The translations under genes and the position numbers were made by a program. Below, one piece after another: positions 33,849 through 45,092 of a DNA stretch of 50,603 nucleotides. How positions within the stretch are numbered: the first letter of the stretch is position 1; each line of letters opens with the position of its first letter. The notes under the pieces were generated by a model. It searched no databases, was not told the origin of the DNA, and saw only the letters and a program-made list of their open reading frames with translations. The DNA comes from Rhizopus sp. PT2906 (lineage: Eukaryota > Mucoromycota > Mucoromycetes > Mucorales > Rhizopodaceae), in NCBI GenBank assembly GCA_025529335.1, contig JAMYHX010000312.1, positions 1 through 50,603 of the forward strand, given 5' to 3'.

Positions 33849-35604
33849 ATGACAACACGCTTTATGAGGGTACTATTAATACACTTTTGAAAAAATAGAC
33901 TAATACGTATTGCATTAGATTGCCATTGAAGGTTGCTGTCATGGTCAATTAGACAATATTTATGATACCATTAAACGCGATGAACTGGCAACCGGAAAAA
34001 AAGTAGATCTTGTTCTGATTTGTGGTGACTTTCAGGTAAATCATATACGCACGCTAAGAGAGAGAGAGAGAGAGACTGACGTAACTGTACTAGGCTGTTC
34101 GCAATATGTCTGATCTGGCTTGTATGTCAGTGCCAGATAAATACAAAAAGATTGGCAACTTTTGGAAATACTATTCAGGCAAAGTAAAAGCACCCTATCC
34201 AACCATTTTCATAGGCGGAAACCATGAGGCCAGCAATTATTTATGGGAGTTGTACTATGGTGGTTGGGTGTGTGATGGCATCTACTATCTTGGAAACGCA
34301 GGCGTGATTAACTTTGGCGGGTTGAGGATAGCAGGATTGTCTGGAATATACAGCGAACATAGCTATTATCGTAGTCACTATGAAGTCTCACCGTACAAGT
34401 CTTCAGAGAAAAAATCGGTGTATCATGTAAGAGATTATGACGTGAAGAAACTGCTGCAGATTCGTGAGCCCGTAGACATATTCTTATCTCACGATTGGCC
34501 ACGAGGTATTGAGCGTCATGGTGATGTACAGGATCTTATCAAGAGAAAGCCATTCTTTGAAAAGGAGGTTGGTGAATGACTCGAACCTATTGTTATAATC
34601 TAACCGTTTGACATAGATCCTCTCAAGACGCCTTGGAAGCTTCCCAAACGAGCTCTTATTATCAAAGATACAACCTGCTCGATGGTTTGCTGCCCACTTG
34701 CATGTTCGTTATGAAGCCGAGATTGATCATAACAATAAAGACAATTACACAGATAGCACGAAGCAACTCTTAGAAAAGCACAATATACCTGTAGCTAAAA
34801 ACCTTGACGAAATCAAAATTGAGGAGGATGATGATGATGGTAGTAATGGTAGTGCCACTGAAAAAGGTAGACAACATAGCTCCTAAAGAATATTAGTATT
34901 AAATCCAGCTTAAAAGGTTCAAAGCCACCCAAGACTACAAAGTTCTTAAGCTTGGATAAATGCCTGCCTCATCGTCAGTATTTAGAGGTATGCACATATA
35001 TATATATATATTAAGCAAATAAGAAGAGGCTCAACTTATGCTCCCTTAGATCATTGATGTCCCTGTCCCTTGTGATGAAAACAATGAGCCTGACTTTTAT
35101 TATGATCTAGAATGGTTATCTATTACAAAAGCCATGAACAAGTATCTGTCAGTTTCTCATCAGCATATACCAATGCCTTCGGATGAAAAGCTAAAAGAAG
35201 AAATTGCAAAAGAGCGAGAACAACTGGAAAAACAAAAGCAACATAATGCTCTTGATTTGAAAATACCCCACAACTTTGAGCCTACTGCTCCTGCACATGG
35301 CACAGATACTGGAGGAAGAAATATGTTTATGCAGTTGCGTGAGTAGTAATGTTTAAATAAGCTACTAGATAAACTAATGCTCCCCCTTTTTTCAAAAGAA
35401 CGCCCATTTTTCAACCCACAGACAGACTTGTTTTGTAAAGTAATCGGAATAGAAAACAAGATTAACGCTAATGGTCAACGTGTTGATGAAGTAAACAATG
35501 CGGGAACGTCTATTAATGATTCAAGTCAAGATACTAAACGTCAAAAAGTAGCTGAAGAAACAATCCAATCTGAGATTACAATAGATGAATCTGAATTCCT
35601 TTAA
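33849..35604 (+). CDS. DBR1: Lariat debranching enzyme
   Basis: Metallophosphoesterase that cuts the 2'-5' bond of excised intron lariats so they can be degraded. Seven exons (33849-33869, 33919-34035, 34094-34567, 34617-34866, 34917-34987, 35050-35338, 35399-35604) give 475 residues. Diagnostic motifs are IAIEGCCHGQLD (the Dbr1-specific Cys in place of the first metal Asp), LICGDFQAVRN, PTIFIGGNHEASNYL, GGWVCDGIYYLG, LSHDWPRGIERHG and PARWFAAHLHV. The Dbr1 C-terminal domain follows with KFLSLDKCLPHRQYLEI and FFNPQTDLFCKVIGI. Introns 2 and 5 contain (GA)n and (TA)n runs. The gene is intron-rich itself and ends convergent with the exomer gene, 127 bp apart. Confidence 0.96.
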
Positions 35605-35731
35605 TCAGTCCCCTCCTGAATAAAGAAATCAATGTCTATTCATTGAATTAACATTTTTATTTGACATAAAGCTCAGTGATAAGTACACATATTAAATAAC
35701 TGTATATGTTTAGAATTTTCGTGGCAATCGT

Positions 35732-38483
35732 TTAGAACTCATATCCTTCAACCTTGAATAGCTCGGCATAGTCAAAATATCGAGTCATCAATTGTTGAAC
35801 TGGACGAGGCAGATTCATGGAGGTTAACATATTTTGCATTTTAGAAAGACCTTCTCTACGAATAAGGATATTGAGATTTCGTGCAATTTCACTTGGGTAC
35901 TATATACAAAGGATTACTACTTTTTTATATGGGTTTATAGACAAACTTACCACTATCTCATGATACCATCTCTCATGATATACTGTTAATTTAACAGCAG
36001 CCAGAAGAGCTCTTTGCACGTTTGATTCGGATACATAAATCTCGAGTAATTTCATCCATGCTTTAGCAGAGAATTTATGCTCCAGACACTGCTCATATGC
36101 TTCTTTAGCATCGTTTTGATGCCAAAGGCGAAGGGCAAGGTCACCCAATAGTTCCCATTCTGTGCCAGTTTTACGGTAGGGCATTTGTTGGGCTCTATAA
36201 TGAGCTGCTTCAGTTTTCCAAAAAGTATATATGCGCAGATCTTCATATAGAACCATAAATAAGTTATCTAACCAGCGTTCACAAAGACGCTTGTTGCTGA
36301 ATGTAAAACTAACCCCATCGCTTGGGTGAGGCGCATTTTGAATAGAAGCACTGCTGGGATCTCCGTTATTAGACTAGGTAAAATAGAACATTAGATTTTA
36401 CTCTTTCAGACGCTCCTGCTTCTTACATTAGGTTTATCTTCAGCAACCTGCTTGGGACGTACAAGTGGTGTATGCTGCACCTGAATCGGTGTACTTGCTT
36501 TGTTTTCATCACCATTTAAATCAATAGTTTCCATCTTTCCTACAATCTCGCCTTCTTCCTTTTCATCCTTGTTTGCTTCACCATTAATCTGCTCTTCTGT
36601 ATTCTCTGTTGCTTTCACCTTGGGATGCTTTTCTGTATCTTCTGTTGCCTCAATGGTATCTGCTGTATCCTGTGCTTCATTTTCAACATCTCCATTTATG
36701 GAAACACTTGACTTTTGTATATCCTCCTTTGCCTTTTGCATGCGATACTCCTCCTCCATCACAAACACTTGAGAACGGCACTTTAATAGATCATCCCATC
36801 CAATCTTGCTTGCTAAGCGCGTCAGAAGTGAATATGCTTTTGCAAACGTACCATGCAAGGCAGGTGCGGGCAGTCGAGAGAGATTTGGATCTGCTTCATT
36901 TTCTCGTCCTGCAGCATCCTCTTCCATGATTCCAGAGTTTAGAATGTCGGTTTTAATTGGCAAGTGTGTTTTAATAGGTGCAGGCATTCTATGCATATCA
37001 CGCTCACTATACGTGAACATTGGACATGAATTTAAAGTCAACAAAGCCTATTATCCGTCAGCTTTTGGTGTATAACAGATAGTGTTTACTTACACTTTTG
37101 TAGTCTCCAATATCGATATACACTATTTAGATATGTATATTAGCATGCGTTCAGTAATACATTGAATAAACTACCTTCTGTTAGCTTTGCCCAAGTAAGA
37201 AACTCTGAAGGGGTAGTGTTGACTGCAAATTTGGCAAGCTTCAAAGCCATTTCGTATTCTCCCTAAGGCACACGATATACAGACTTAGTTTTCTTTCTAG
37301 TATTTTAAATATGTTCACATACCTTGCTTCGAAGGAAATCAACCTGAACATGCAGCAAAGGATAGCTCATAGGCATACGCTTTAACTCATTATTCAAAAC
37401 GCGAACTGCCTTTATCTCTTCATTTTGTCCAATGTATGACTGTGCTAGTAATGCTCCAACCTCAGGATCCTTTTTTCTTAATTTTTCATATAGCTCGATA
37501 GCTGGTCCATATCTAAAGCTGTCACCAAAATACTTCATTACTCCTGAGGTTAAATGGTTGTGAACACTTGTAGCTGTTTGGATTTCCGGATTACTGCCTA
37601 ATTGCCATCCTCTCCAAAAAAGTGCTTCAACAGCTTCCAAAAATCGGCTTTCTGATGCTAAATTAGTGATAGGATCCATCTTGCGATATCCAGCAAGCCT
37701 GTAGTAGCTATCATCTGAATATAAAATAGCACGAAGAACAGCAGATAGATAAGTTTCCTGCCAAATGGCCGTAGTTGCCTCATGCCTACATAGATGGTAA
37801 GGTTTCACAAATTATTAGCAATATTATCACAGAACTGACCTTTCTCCTCTAACATCAACATAATAGCTCTCTACACCTCCAGGGATCTTGACCTCAACTC
37901 GCACATCCACACGAGAAAAGGCGTTGAAGCAGCTAGAGTTTGAAACCATAAGTCATATTTCTTCCTCGTACACTCAAAACTTACCAGTAGATGCCAGAAC
38001 GAATGCGCCAAGCGTTTGATTTCGAGAACCATGACTGGGTTTCGTCCTGTTTTGAAGTTAGTTAGTACTAGAAAATCTTGAATGATGGTTGTTCTTGGTC
38101 TATTTTACCAATGAATAAGTTAGCGAGTTTAAGTAGGCTGCTAATGTTGCAGATGACGATGCATCTACGCCTGAGACATAATGATAACTTCCTAACTAAC
38201 GTTTGATTATAAAGTGATTTAGTTTTCATTCAAACGCAATATACAAGTAGGTACCTCCTTCATTCCTGGCTTCGAGTGAGATTTGATTATATGACATAAA
38301 TCTGGAGGGCCAAGCTCACGAAAAGTGCCTGAGATAAAAATGGTGCAAATGACGCGTATTAGTTTATTATGAATAATAAAGTATTATTAAATATAATATA
38401 CCTAAAGCATCTGTACGCGCAGCTATTGATTCGCCGAGTTCGCTTTCAAAGAACTCAGGAACGTCTTTGAGAGTATCTGCCAT
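35732..38483 (-). CDS. Exomer cargo adaptor, ChAPs family (Bch1/Bud7/Chs6-like)
   Basis: Cargo-binding adaptor of the exomer complex, which with Chs5 and Arf1 exports chitin synthase and other proteins from the trans-Golgi. Eleven exons (38483-38402, 38328-38255, 38195-38109, 38046-37985, 37932-37840, 37785-37323, 37262-37175, 37122-37094, 37047-36427, 36373-35951, 35899-35732) give 729 residues. Typical segments are GTFRELGPPDLCHIIKSH, YHYVSGVDASSSAT, SYYVDVRGERHEATTAIWQE, then TPR-like helices (ALLAQSYIGQNEEIKAVRVL, EYEMALKLAKFAV). An acidic Glu/Asp-rich insert of about 100 residues (about 430-530) is followed by the conserved WELLGDLALRLWHQ and TRYFDYAELFKVEGYEF end. The family is fungal and supports the taxonomic call. 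Exon 8 is only 29 nt. Confidence 0.92.
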
Positions 38484-38642
38484 AGTTTTATTAAAGAAAC
38501 AAAAATGAGTTCCAGACAAATAGAGTGCCCTTTTCTTTTGATTTAACTCCGCTTTTAGATTTGCTGGGAGACTGCATTAGCCAATGAATTGTCTACAGTC
38601 TTGACAGATGATCGTACAACTTCGTTTCTATTTTTGAAAGGC

Positions 38643-38911
38643 CAACATTACATACGCCAGAAAATAGGTTAATGCTAAGGGGCGCTTCTTCTACTGTACA
38701 TGTAAGGAACTGGAATATCCTTTAATGCTTAATACGAATTTATCATAAATACACGTGATCCTGCTTCTTTATTGATCAAGCTGACAACATAAACATCAAC
38801 ATTTCTTTTTTTTTATCTCTTCTTGAAAAGAAATAAACCATGATGTTGATTTTATAAAGCCATGATTAGCTTGATACTACACATTCAAAAGCTTTGTTGA
38901 CGACATTACAG
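38643..38911 (+). repeat. Dispersed repeat, copy B
   Basis: Counterpart of 22448-22648, in the same order and orientation, with an extra 80 or so bases between the two matching blocks. Sequence identity is clear in short runs but drifted between them. Confidence 0.65.
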
Positions 38912-39058
38912 GGTAGTGGGTAGAGACATCGCCAGTAGTACTGCATTTTTATTAATTATTGACATTAATTTTATAAAATGTTGTCATAAAATAAAAAAAT
39001 TATTTGCGTAAAAAGACGACAAAGAAAAATATGGTTGAATAAAACGACATCATGTCAA

Positions 39059-39077
39059 AAGAGAGAGAGAGAGAGAT
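39059..39077. repeat. (GA)n microsatellite
   Basis: About nine GA units within relic copy B. Confidence 0.8.
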
Positions 39078-40127
39078 AATGAGTATATGTAGAAAAAGAG
39101 AGAAAAAGTATGTTAGCATTAGAGCGTATATCCTAATATTGGTTTTATTTACCACCGAGGTACATTCTTGGGGAGGGTAGTGAGCCATATTTTTTTTTGT
39201 ATCTGTTATTACTTTGACAACATTACAATGGTTTCAGTAGGGTACTCAGTCTCAGTAGCAGCGTCATTATTTTTTGGAAATACAGTTTACCCATGAATGT
39301 CAATGCTGATACTACGAAAATATTGTTGGCGACAACGAATTTACATTTCGTACATGAATTTTGTCCTCACCATTGGGTGCATTTATTTTGATCATAGGCA
39401 AATTTACTTTCCGGGAAGAGTGTATAAACCCATCTTTCAGCTAGTTATATCGTTCCATTCATATATGGGCTTTTTTCTTAGAAGCAGCCGTCAAAAGTCG
39501 CCCACTAGTATGCCTAAACGGTTGGTATGTTGTCGCAAATGACTAACACTTAAGTTCCAATCTCATAGCAGATGAGTAAGATACTTTGAACAAAAATCTA
39601 CACGATTACAAGATCGACATAATTACAGCTACACAAATGTTTATAGCGAGATCAAACCCAGCAGGAATATTTCGCCAACTCTCTTGGCCAATGATTTCTA
39701 CAGAGTGGTAATATTTTCGAAAGATGCTGTAGATAGATTCAATTTGAAGACTGTTTTTGGATTTCAAGCTGCAGATAAAACAACAATAAAGTCTAGCTAC
39801 GCGGAAAATTGACCTTCTTATGTTTTAGGTTCTTCAGTTACATGGTTCGCCATGAACCTAGCTTATGAAAACATGTATGTATTTACAGAAATTGCCTCAA
39901 TGGAAATACCATTGAAAAAATTCGAGTTGCCGAGTTTGCTTGGCCAATTAGATGATATGCACTTGATATCAAAGATGCACAAAGCAGTACATGTACCAGT
40001 ATCAAATAGCTCTGAGCATTTAAAATGCCCAACGCTGCCAGCAGCCTACTTTGAAAACATAGCTGCAAAGAAGATTAGAAACAGAAAAAAAAAAGAAAGA
40101 AAGGTTGGCCTCATCGTAGCTAAATGA

Positions 40128-40846
40128 TGACATATTCCTTATAATCAGTCAATCAAAAAATAAAAAGCATGCATTTGTTTAGTAAGCAAAAAAAGGATCA
40201 TTTAAAGTCGCGGTTCCTGAGTTCATAAAGAAAATCTTATTGTTCATTTCATGATCTGGGTTATGGTACTGCTTTTACCATAAGAAGGATTATCTTTTAA
40301 AGAAATGTATCCTTTTATATAAAGAAGTAACGATTCATATTCCAAGGAGAGGTTCTATTCAATTTAAATTACCATTGGAGGTGTAAGCCTAATCCCATAT
40401 TTTTTGAATTCACTCTATTCATACTGATTACTGTCGTTTATTCAGAATCAGTCATAGGTAGGTATTATTCTATGATAAAAATAATGCTTTACAATGTGTA
40501 ATGAATAATTTACTGTACTAAATCTAGTTATCTACAGAGAATCGGCTGACAAACAAAGCAAGCGTTTGGAGCGTGAAAATACAGCAGATCCAAGCCAACG
40601 CAGCACTGATGACAATAAGTATACTGAAAGGGATATCTTATTTATTGAATCTATGAGCAAGCCATATAAAAACAAAAACTGGAAACGCGTATCTAATGAA
40701 GGGAGAGTATAAGGGCTTTTTACCATTAATTATCATTTACAAAAGCGAAAAAAGCCATTTACTAAATATTCTAATCTGTATTACTTTGGCCATGTTGTCA
40801 TCCTTTCCTTTTCTCTTCTCTTTTTCTTTAGTTCCTCATTCTGCTA
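40128..40846. other. Intergenic region upstream of the nuclease-helicase
   Basis: No gene. A frame at 40696-40929 overlaps the chosen start of the nuclease-helicase gene in another phase and looks like chance hydrophobic coding. A CT-rich tract at 40801-40836 just before the ATG is a plausible start-site region. Confidence 0.5.
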
Positions 40847-43800
40847 ATGACCAAACAAGTAAAAAAATAATAAAAAGACCCCACTCTTCAAATACTTTTT
40901 TGTCTTATACAAAGTTTACTTTATGTTAGTCAGTTCAAGCCATTCCAAAGTTTTCCATTTCAACTCTGGCCAGTGGCAGCTTTTACGACTGCGAGAAGCA
41001 TTACTACTTGCTTTCAAAGCCTCAACCAAATAATGAACAGAACTTTGAAATTTCATCCAAGAGCTTACACATGAAACGAGGCATCGTCTTTGAAGAACGA
41101 CTTTTTGAAATGCATAAATCGTCCATTGTCAATCACACAAACACGACTGACTTCATTAAAGCCTTAAGAGAAGCTAAACATGGTCAATATTTGTATCAAC
41201 TGAGGTTTAGCCTTCCCGAAGAATTCTATAGAGACGTTATTGGTGATGTCAAGACATATAGAATACGAAACTTTATTCCAGACTTTTTATATATCAAAGA
41301 AGATCCTGCAACCAAAATCAAAAAAATTCTTATTATTGATGCAAAGTCATCCAATAATATGTCAAGCACACACCAGTTTCAAGTCGTCTCTTATGCGTTC
41401 TTGATAGATTATCTCATCAGAGACATGCCAGACCTAGAAGTAGACGCATTAGGTGGTGTATGGTTACCAGAAGATATGGAGAAGCCGCAAATGTTTCGTA
41501 TTGATTTAGTCATGGGCAAAATTAAATTGTTTTATAAAAAGAAACTGATCGATATCCTCAAAAGCAGTAAACCAGAATGGAATCTAGGGGCGAAGTGTTC
41601 TACTTGTTCATTCTATGCTCAGTGTAAAGAGGACGCAAAAGGGACTGTGAAGCAGCTACCTTATATGAATTGGGAGAAGCTCAGTATGATTCGAGAAGGC
41701 ACGCCTGAAGATATTGAAGACCTTTCTGGATTGCTTCAAAACATGAGTCTTCATGAACATAGCTTTACTCGAGACATGACAAATATTCAGCAATATATTC
41801 TGTCTTACGAAAGCAAAAAACCAATCTTTCTTGGACACGTCACCACTTCTACGGCCAAGGGTGTTGACCATGCCATCTATACCTCGTTCCTAGTGGATAC
41901 TTACTCTCGAAAGCCTTACGCTTATGCATTTCACATATTTGATTTTGAAGAAGGCGTGTTCTTACAGGATTCATTCTCCTTCTGCGTTAATGCTAGTGCT
42001 TACCAATTGGACGATGATAAAGATAATGATGCTTACTGCAAATTTACTGATGAATTCATTAATCATTTATCAACGCTACTCAATTTTATGGACAGACGAA
42101 GATCGCGCTGTTTATTCTACGTGTACAGCAATAAGACGAGAGACGCGATAGGTTCGTTTTTATATGATTTAATTGCTTCTAAAGGAAAGCGCCTGGTGTC
42201 GTTACAGAACAAGAGAAGAATAGAAATACTTGAAGCTGCTGCCAAGTGTCTAGTGACTTTGTTCCAAGGCGTCGATCTCCTTGGCCTCTCCACTTCGATA
42301 GCCTTCCCATGCATGGAAGAGGATCAAAAGTTAGTTGGAGTTGAACGGTTTGTTAGTATTGAAAACCTGCTTGAACAGAATATTGCTCTCCCTGCCTCAG
42401 TCTGTTATGAATTATCTGATGCTGTAGAATGGATGGCAAGCGCATATATAAAAAAAGGCATTTCCTTGGACTCACTTTACGATGAGAGCATCCATAAACA
42501 ATGGTTAAAAAGGGAAGAGAATGGATCAAACGGTGAGCAAGTTGTTCAACTTGTTGTTCAGAAATTACTTGACCAACTCAACTGGCTCCATGCGGTCATG
42601 GAGACGTATTGGATGCTGGCAAATGACTATATGGAGTCAAACTGCATAGAGCTATTCCCTCTTCCGTGTATTCCGTTCAAATGGCCAGAAACTAGATACT
42701 TTAATCACTCTATCCTTGCCAAACTCACGTACTTTAAGCAACTCGAATGTATTTCCGCATGCAACACATGTCGAAGGGATCCTATTGCTGACTTGGACAT
42801 GCTAAGAGGTCATAAAATGTTTCAACCGTCATCTAGTTTGATTCTTGGTTTCAAATCGGAACACAGGTTAAGCAAGTTTGAAGTTAGCCTTCAGTTTGAG
42901 GTTATTGATACAGGTGATGGATGTGATTTGAAGGAAAAGTTGGACCGCCTTGTCTTCAATGACTGGCACCAGTATATCCTTGTTCCTGATAATTATCAGG
43001 ATGTTATTGAAGTTGCTCGGTATTCGCATTTACTACACATGAACACTTCAAAATACAAAAAGAAGGGAGTTACTTGTGTGAATATATCACATGTAGATAT
43101 TGATGAAAGAAGGCTAACATTGACAAAGCTCGGCACGCTTGGAAAGCCTGCTCCAAAGTATCGCTTATATAAACGATATATAGACTTTAATACCCAGAAA
43201 TGCCTAGATGCAATAACAAGAATAGATAAAGAGGATGAATTTATGGATATGATTGTAGGTTACAATCATAATATTACTTGGTAGTGTTTACTAAGGTTAC
43301 ACACGTAGGATCTGTTAAATGATCCAAACGGATGGTCAAGGGAGAATGTATTTGATGATATTGGATTAAATTCATCATCAGAGGCACAAGAATCACTCAG
43401 TACATTCAACATGTCATCATCTCAAAAGGCAATTGCCACCAGCATCATCCAAAGACGTCTGCAGATCATCTGGGGACCTCCTGTAAGTTTCCTTATTTGG
43501 ATATATTAATAGAAACTAAACTACATGACCCCAAGGGATCTGGCAAAACAGAGTTTTTATCCAGATTTATCAACTGGTATATTCTCAACTTTGTCAGATG
43601 TAATGGATTAACGGATCTGATGATTGGCGTCACCGCGTTCACCAATGCCTCGATATTAAACCTTTTGAAGCGTATAGAAGATATACAGAAGCAGTACGGA
43701 CTTGAGGATTTATTTTCTATTATTTTTGCAACATACGATACAAAGGAAGACAGCGAATCAGCCATCAAGTACGTCAAATGGAGAGAATCACTCACTGTCG

Positions 43801-44939
43801 TGAACAAGTTGAAGAAAGAATCCGGAATAAGAGTGTTTGTCATAGGTGCCACTGTTTACAGCTGGAATAACATTAAAGATAACTGGAAATCATTTAAGGG
43901 GTGCAGAATGATGCTTATCGATGAAGGTTCTCAGCTGCTTGTATCTGATGCACTACTAGCAATTAAATGCCTTTCGTTTCCACGCTGCAGACTCATTGTT
44001 GCAGGAGATCATATGGTAAGATGCATATCTTTTTTTTTTTTCCTATCGCCACTCACATGCATCATTTAGCAACTGGGTCCAATTTTGGCAAACGACTATT
44101 CTAAACTAATCGTATCTGCCAAAGATCCTCTTTTATACGGTTCCATTCAACAGTGCTTGATGAGGACAGAACACAATGATGCAATAAGTACTCGTGCATT
44201 CCTTCTGCAGAAGGATTCTGTGAACGATTTTGGTCCGAATACATTGCAGCTGAAAGATAACTGGCGCATGAATGATGAAATGAATAGATTCTTTAAATTG
44301 GTATATGGGCCCGACCTCATCTCACGTAACCCAGAAAGGAAACTCAAGCTGCGAGAAAAAGATATGAAAGACGATCTGGTAAGGTCTATCCTGGACCCTT
44401 CACGTGCCATTTCGTTGGTGAACGTACAAGTTCCTGTATATTTGATATCTCAGATGCAGGAAGTAGAAGCAAATATTGTCTGTAAACTGGTAGATGCCTA
44501 CTTGGGTTCCCTGAAAGAGCCATCAATGCCTGTCCGACAAGATGCGCCCAAGGTCATGGTTATCGCCCCCTATGTGAAACAATGCGTTGCTATCAAAAGA
44601 AGGCTTAATAATGTTTCAGACAAGATATTGGTTGGTACTGTGGACAAGATGCAAGGACAAGAAAGCGATTTGATTATCGCTTGTTATGTGTGCAAATTGA
44701 ATGATTACAGAAATGACTTTTTAGTCGATTTCAGAAGATGGAATGTTACCCTGTCACGAGCAAAGTGTAAGGTTGTTGTATTAGCCATAGACAGTCTGTT
44801 TGAGCAGAATGTGCATAAGCAGATAGTAAAATCGTTAGGCTCTTCCAATTTTGAACCAGTAGACGGATTAGCACTTTTGTGTTTATTAAATGAATGGACA
44901 ACGCAAAGAAAGTCAAGTCATGTTTGGGTTGTAGAATAA
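40847..44939 (+). CDS. PD-(D/E)XK nuclease - SF1 helicase fusion (Dna2/Cas4-like)
   Basis: Five exons (40847-40858, 40930-43254, 43309-43482, 43536-44015, 44070-44939) give 1286 residues. The N-terminal nuclease has RGIVFEERL (Glu 59), IPDFLYI (Asp 122), ILIIDAKSS (Asp 141, Lys 143) and QFQVVSYA, flanked by Cys 25 and Cys 227, 230 and 236 (KCSTCSFYAQC). This is the Fe-S cluster layout of Cas4, AddB and Dna2. The middle part resembles an RNase H-like fold, but weakly. The helicase has GPPGSGKT split by an intron, LIDEGSQ, VAGDHMQLGP, VDKMQGQESDLI and VTLSRAKCKVVVL, as in SF1B (Upf1/Dna2). The Fe-S ligands and all motifs are intact, so it is probably active in DNA processing. I think it resembles the bacterial TM0106-type fusions more than true Dna2. 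Exon 1 (MTKQ) is the weakest part. Confidence 0.85.
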
Positions 44940-45043
44940 ATATAAAGAAACAGCAATGGATATATATTTTTATTTAAATATGCATAAAAGATTTTTTTTG
45001 GAGAAATACATTAGTGTATGAATGTTGCTTGGACTTGAAGTAT

Positions 45044-45085
45044 AATATATATATATGTGTGTGTGTATGTGTGTGTATGTGTATA
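45044..45085. repeat. TA/TG dinucleotide microsatellite
   Basis: A run of TA followed by TG units lies immediately 3' of the forkhead gene, in the 153-bp gap between two convergent genes. Confidence 0.8.
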
Positions 45086-45092
45086 TGATGTT

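Larger units (their letters stand above)
38640..40127 (+). pseudogene. Relic of a multi-copy gene of unknown function (copy B)
   Basis: The left end (38629-38680) encodes IFERPTLHTPENRLM, matching GVLFKAGSTLHAPENRL of copy A. The repeat block 38781-38911 follows. From 39576 a coding-like frame runs to 40127 with a single TGA at 39810-39812. It reads FYRVVIFSKDAVDRF, TVFGFQAADKT, VTWFAMNLAYENMYVFTEI and LPSLLGQLDDMHLISKMHKA, then a basic tail. This looks like the C-terminal half of a family that I recall as widespread but uncharacterised in Mucorales genomes; that memory is not checked. With copy A it gives most of a two-part gene. It lies between the exomer gene and the nuclease-helicase. Confidence 0.6.

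Noticed and set aside
40696..40929. 77-codon hydrophobic frame upstream of the nuclease-helicase
   Set aside because: Its phase does not join the nuclease-helicase exon 2, while the alternative ATG at 40847 does.
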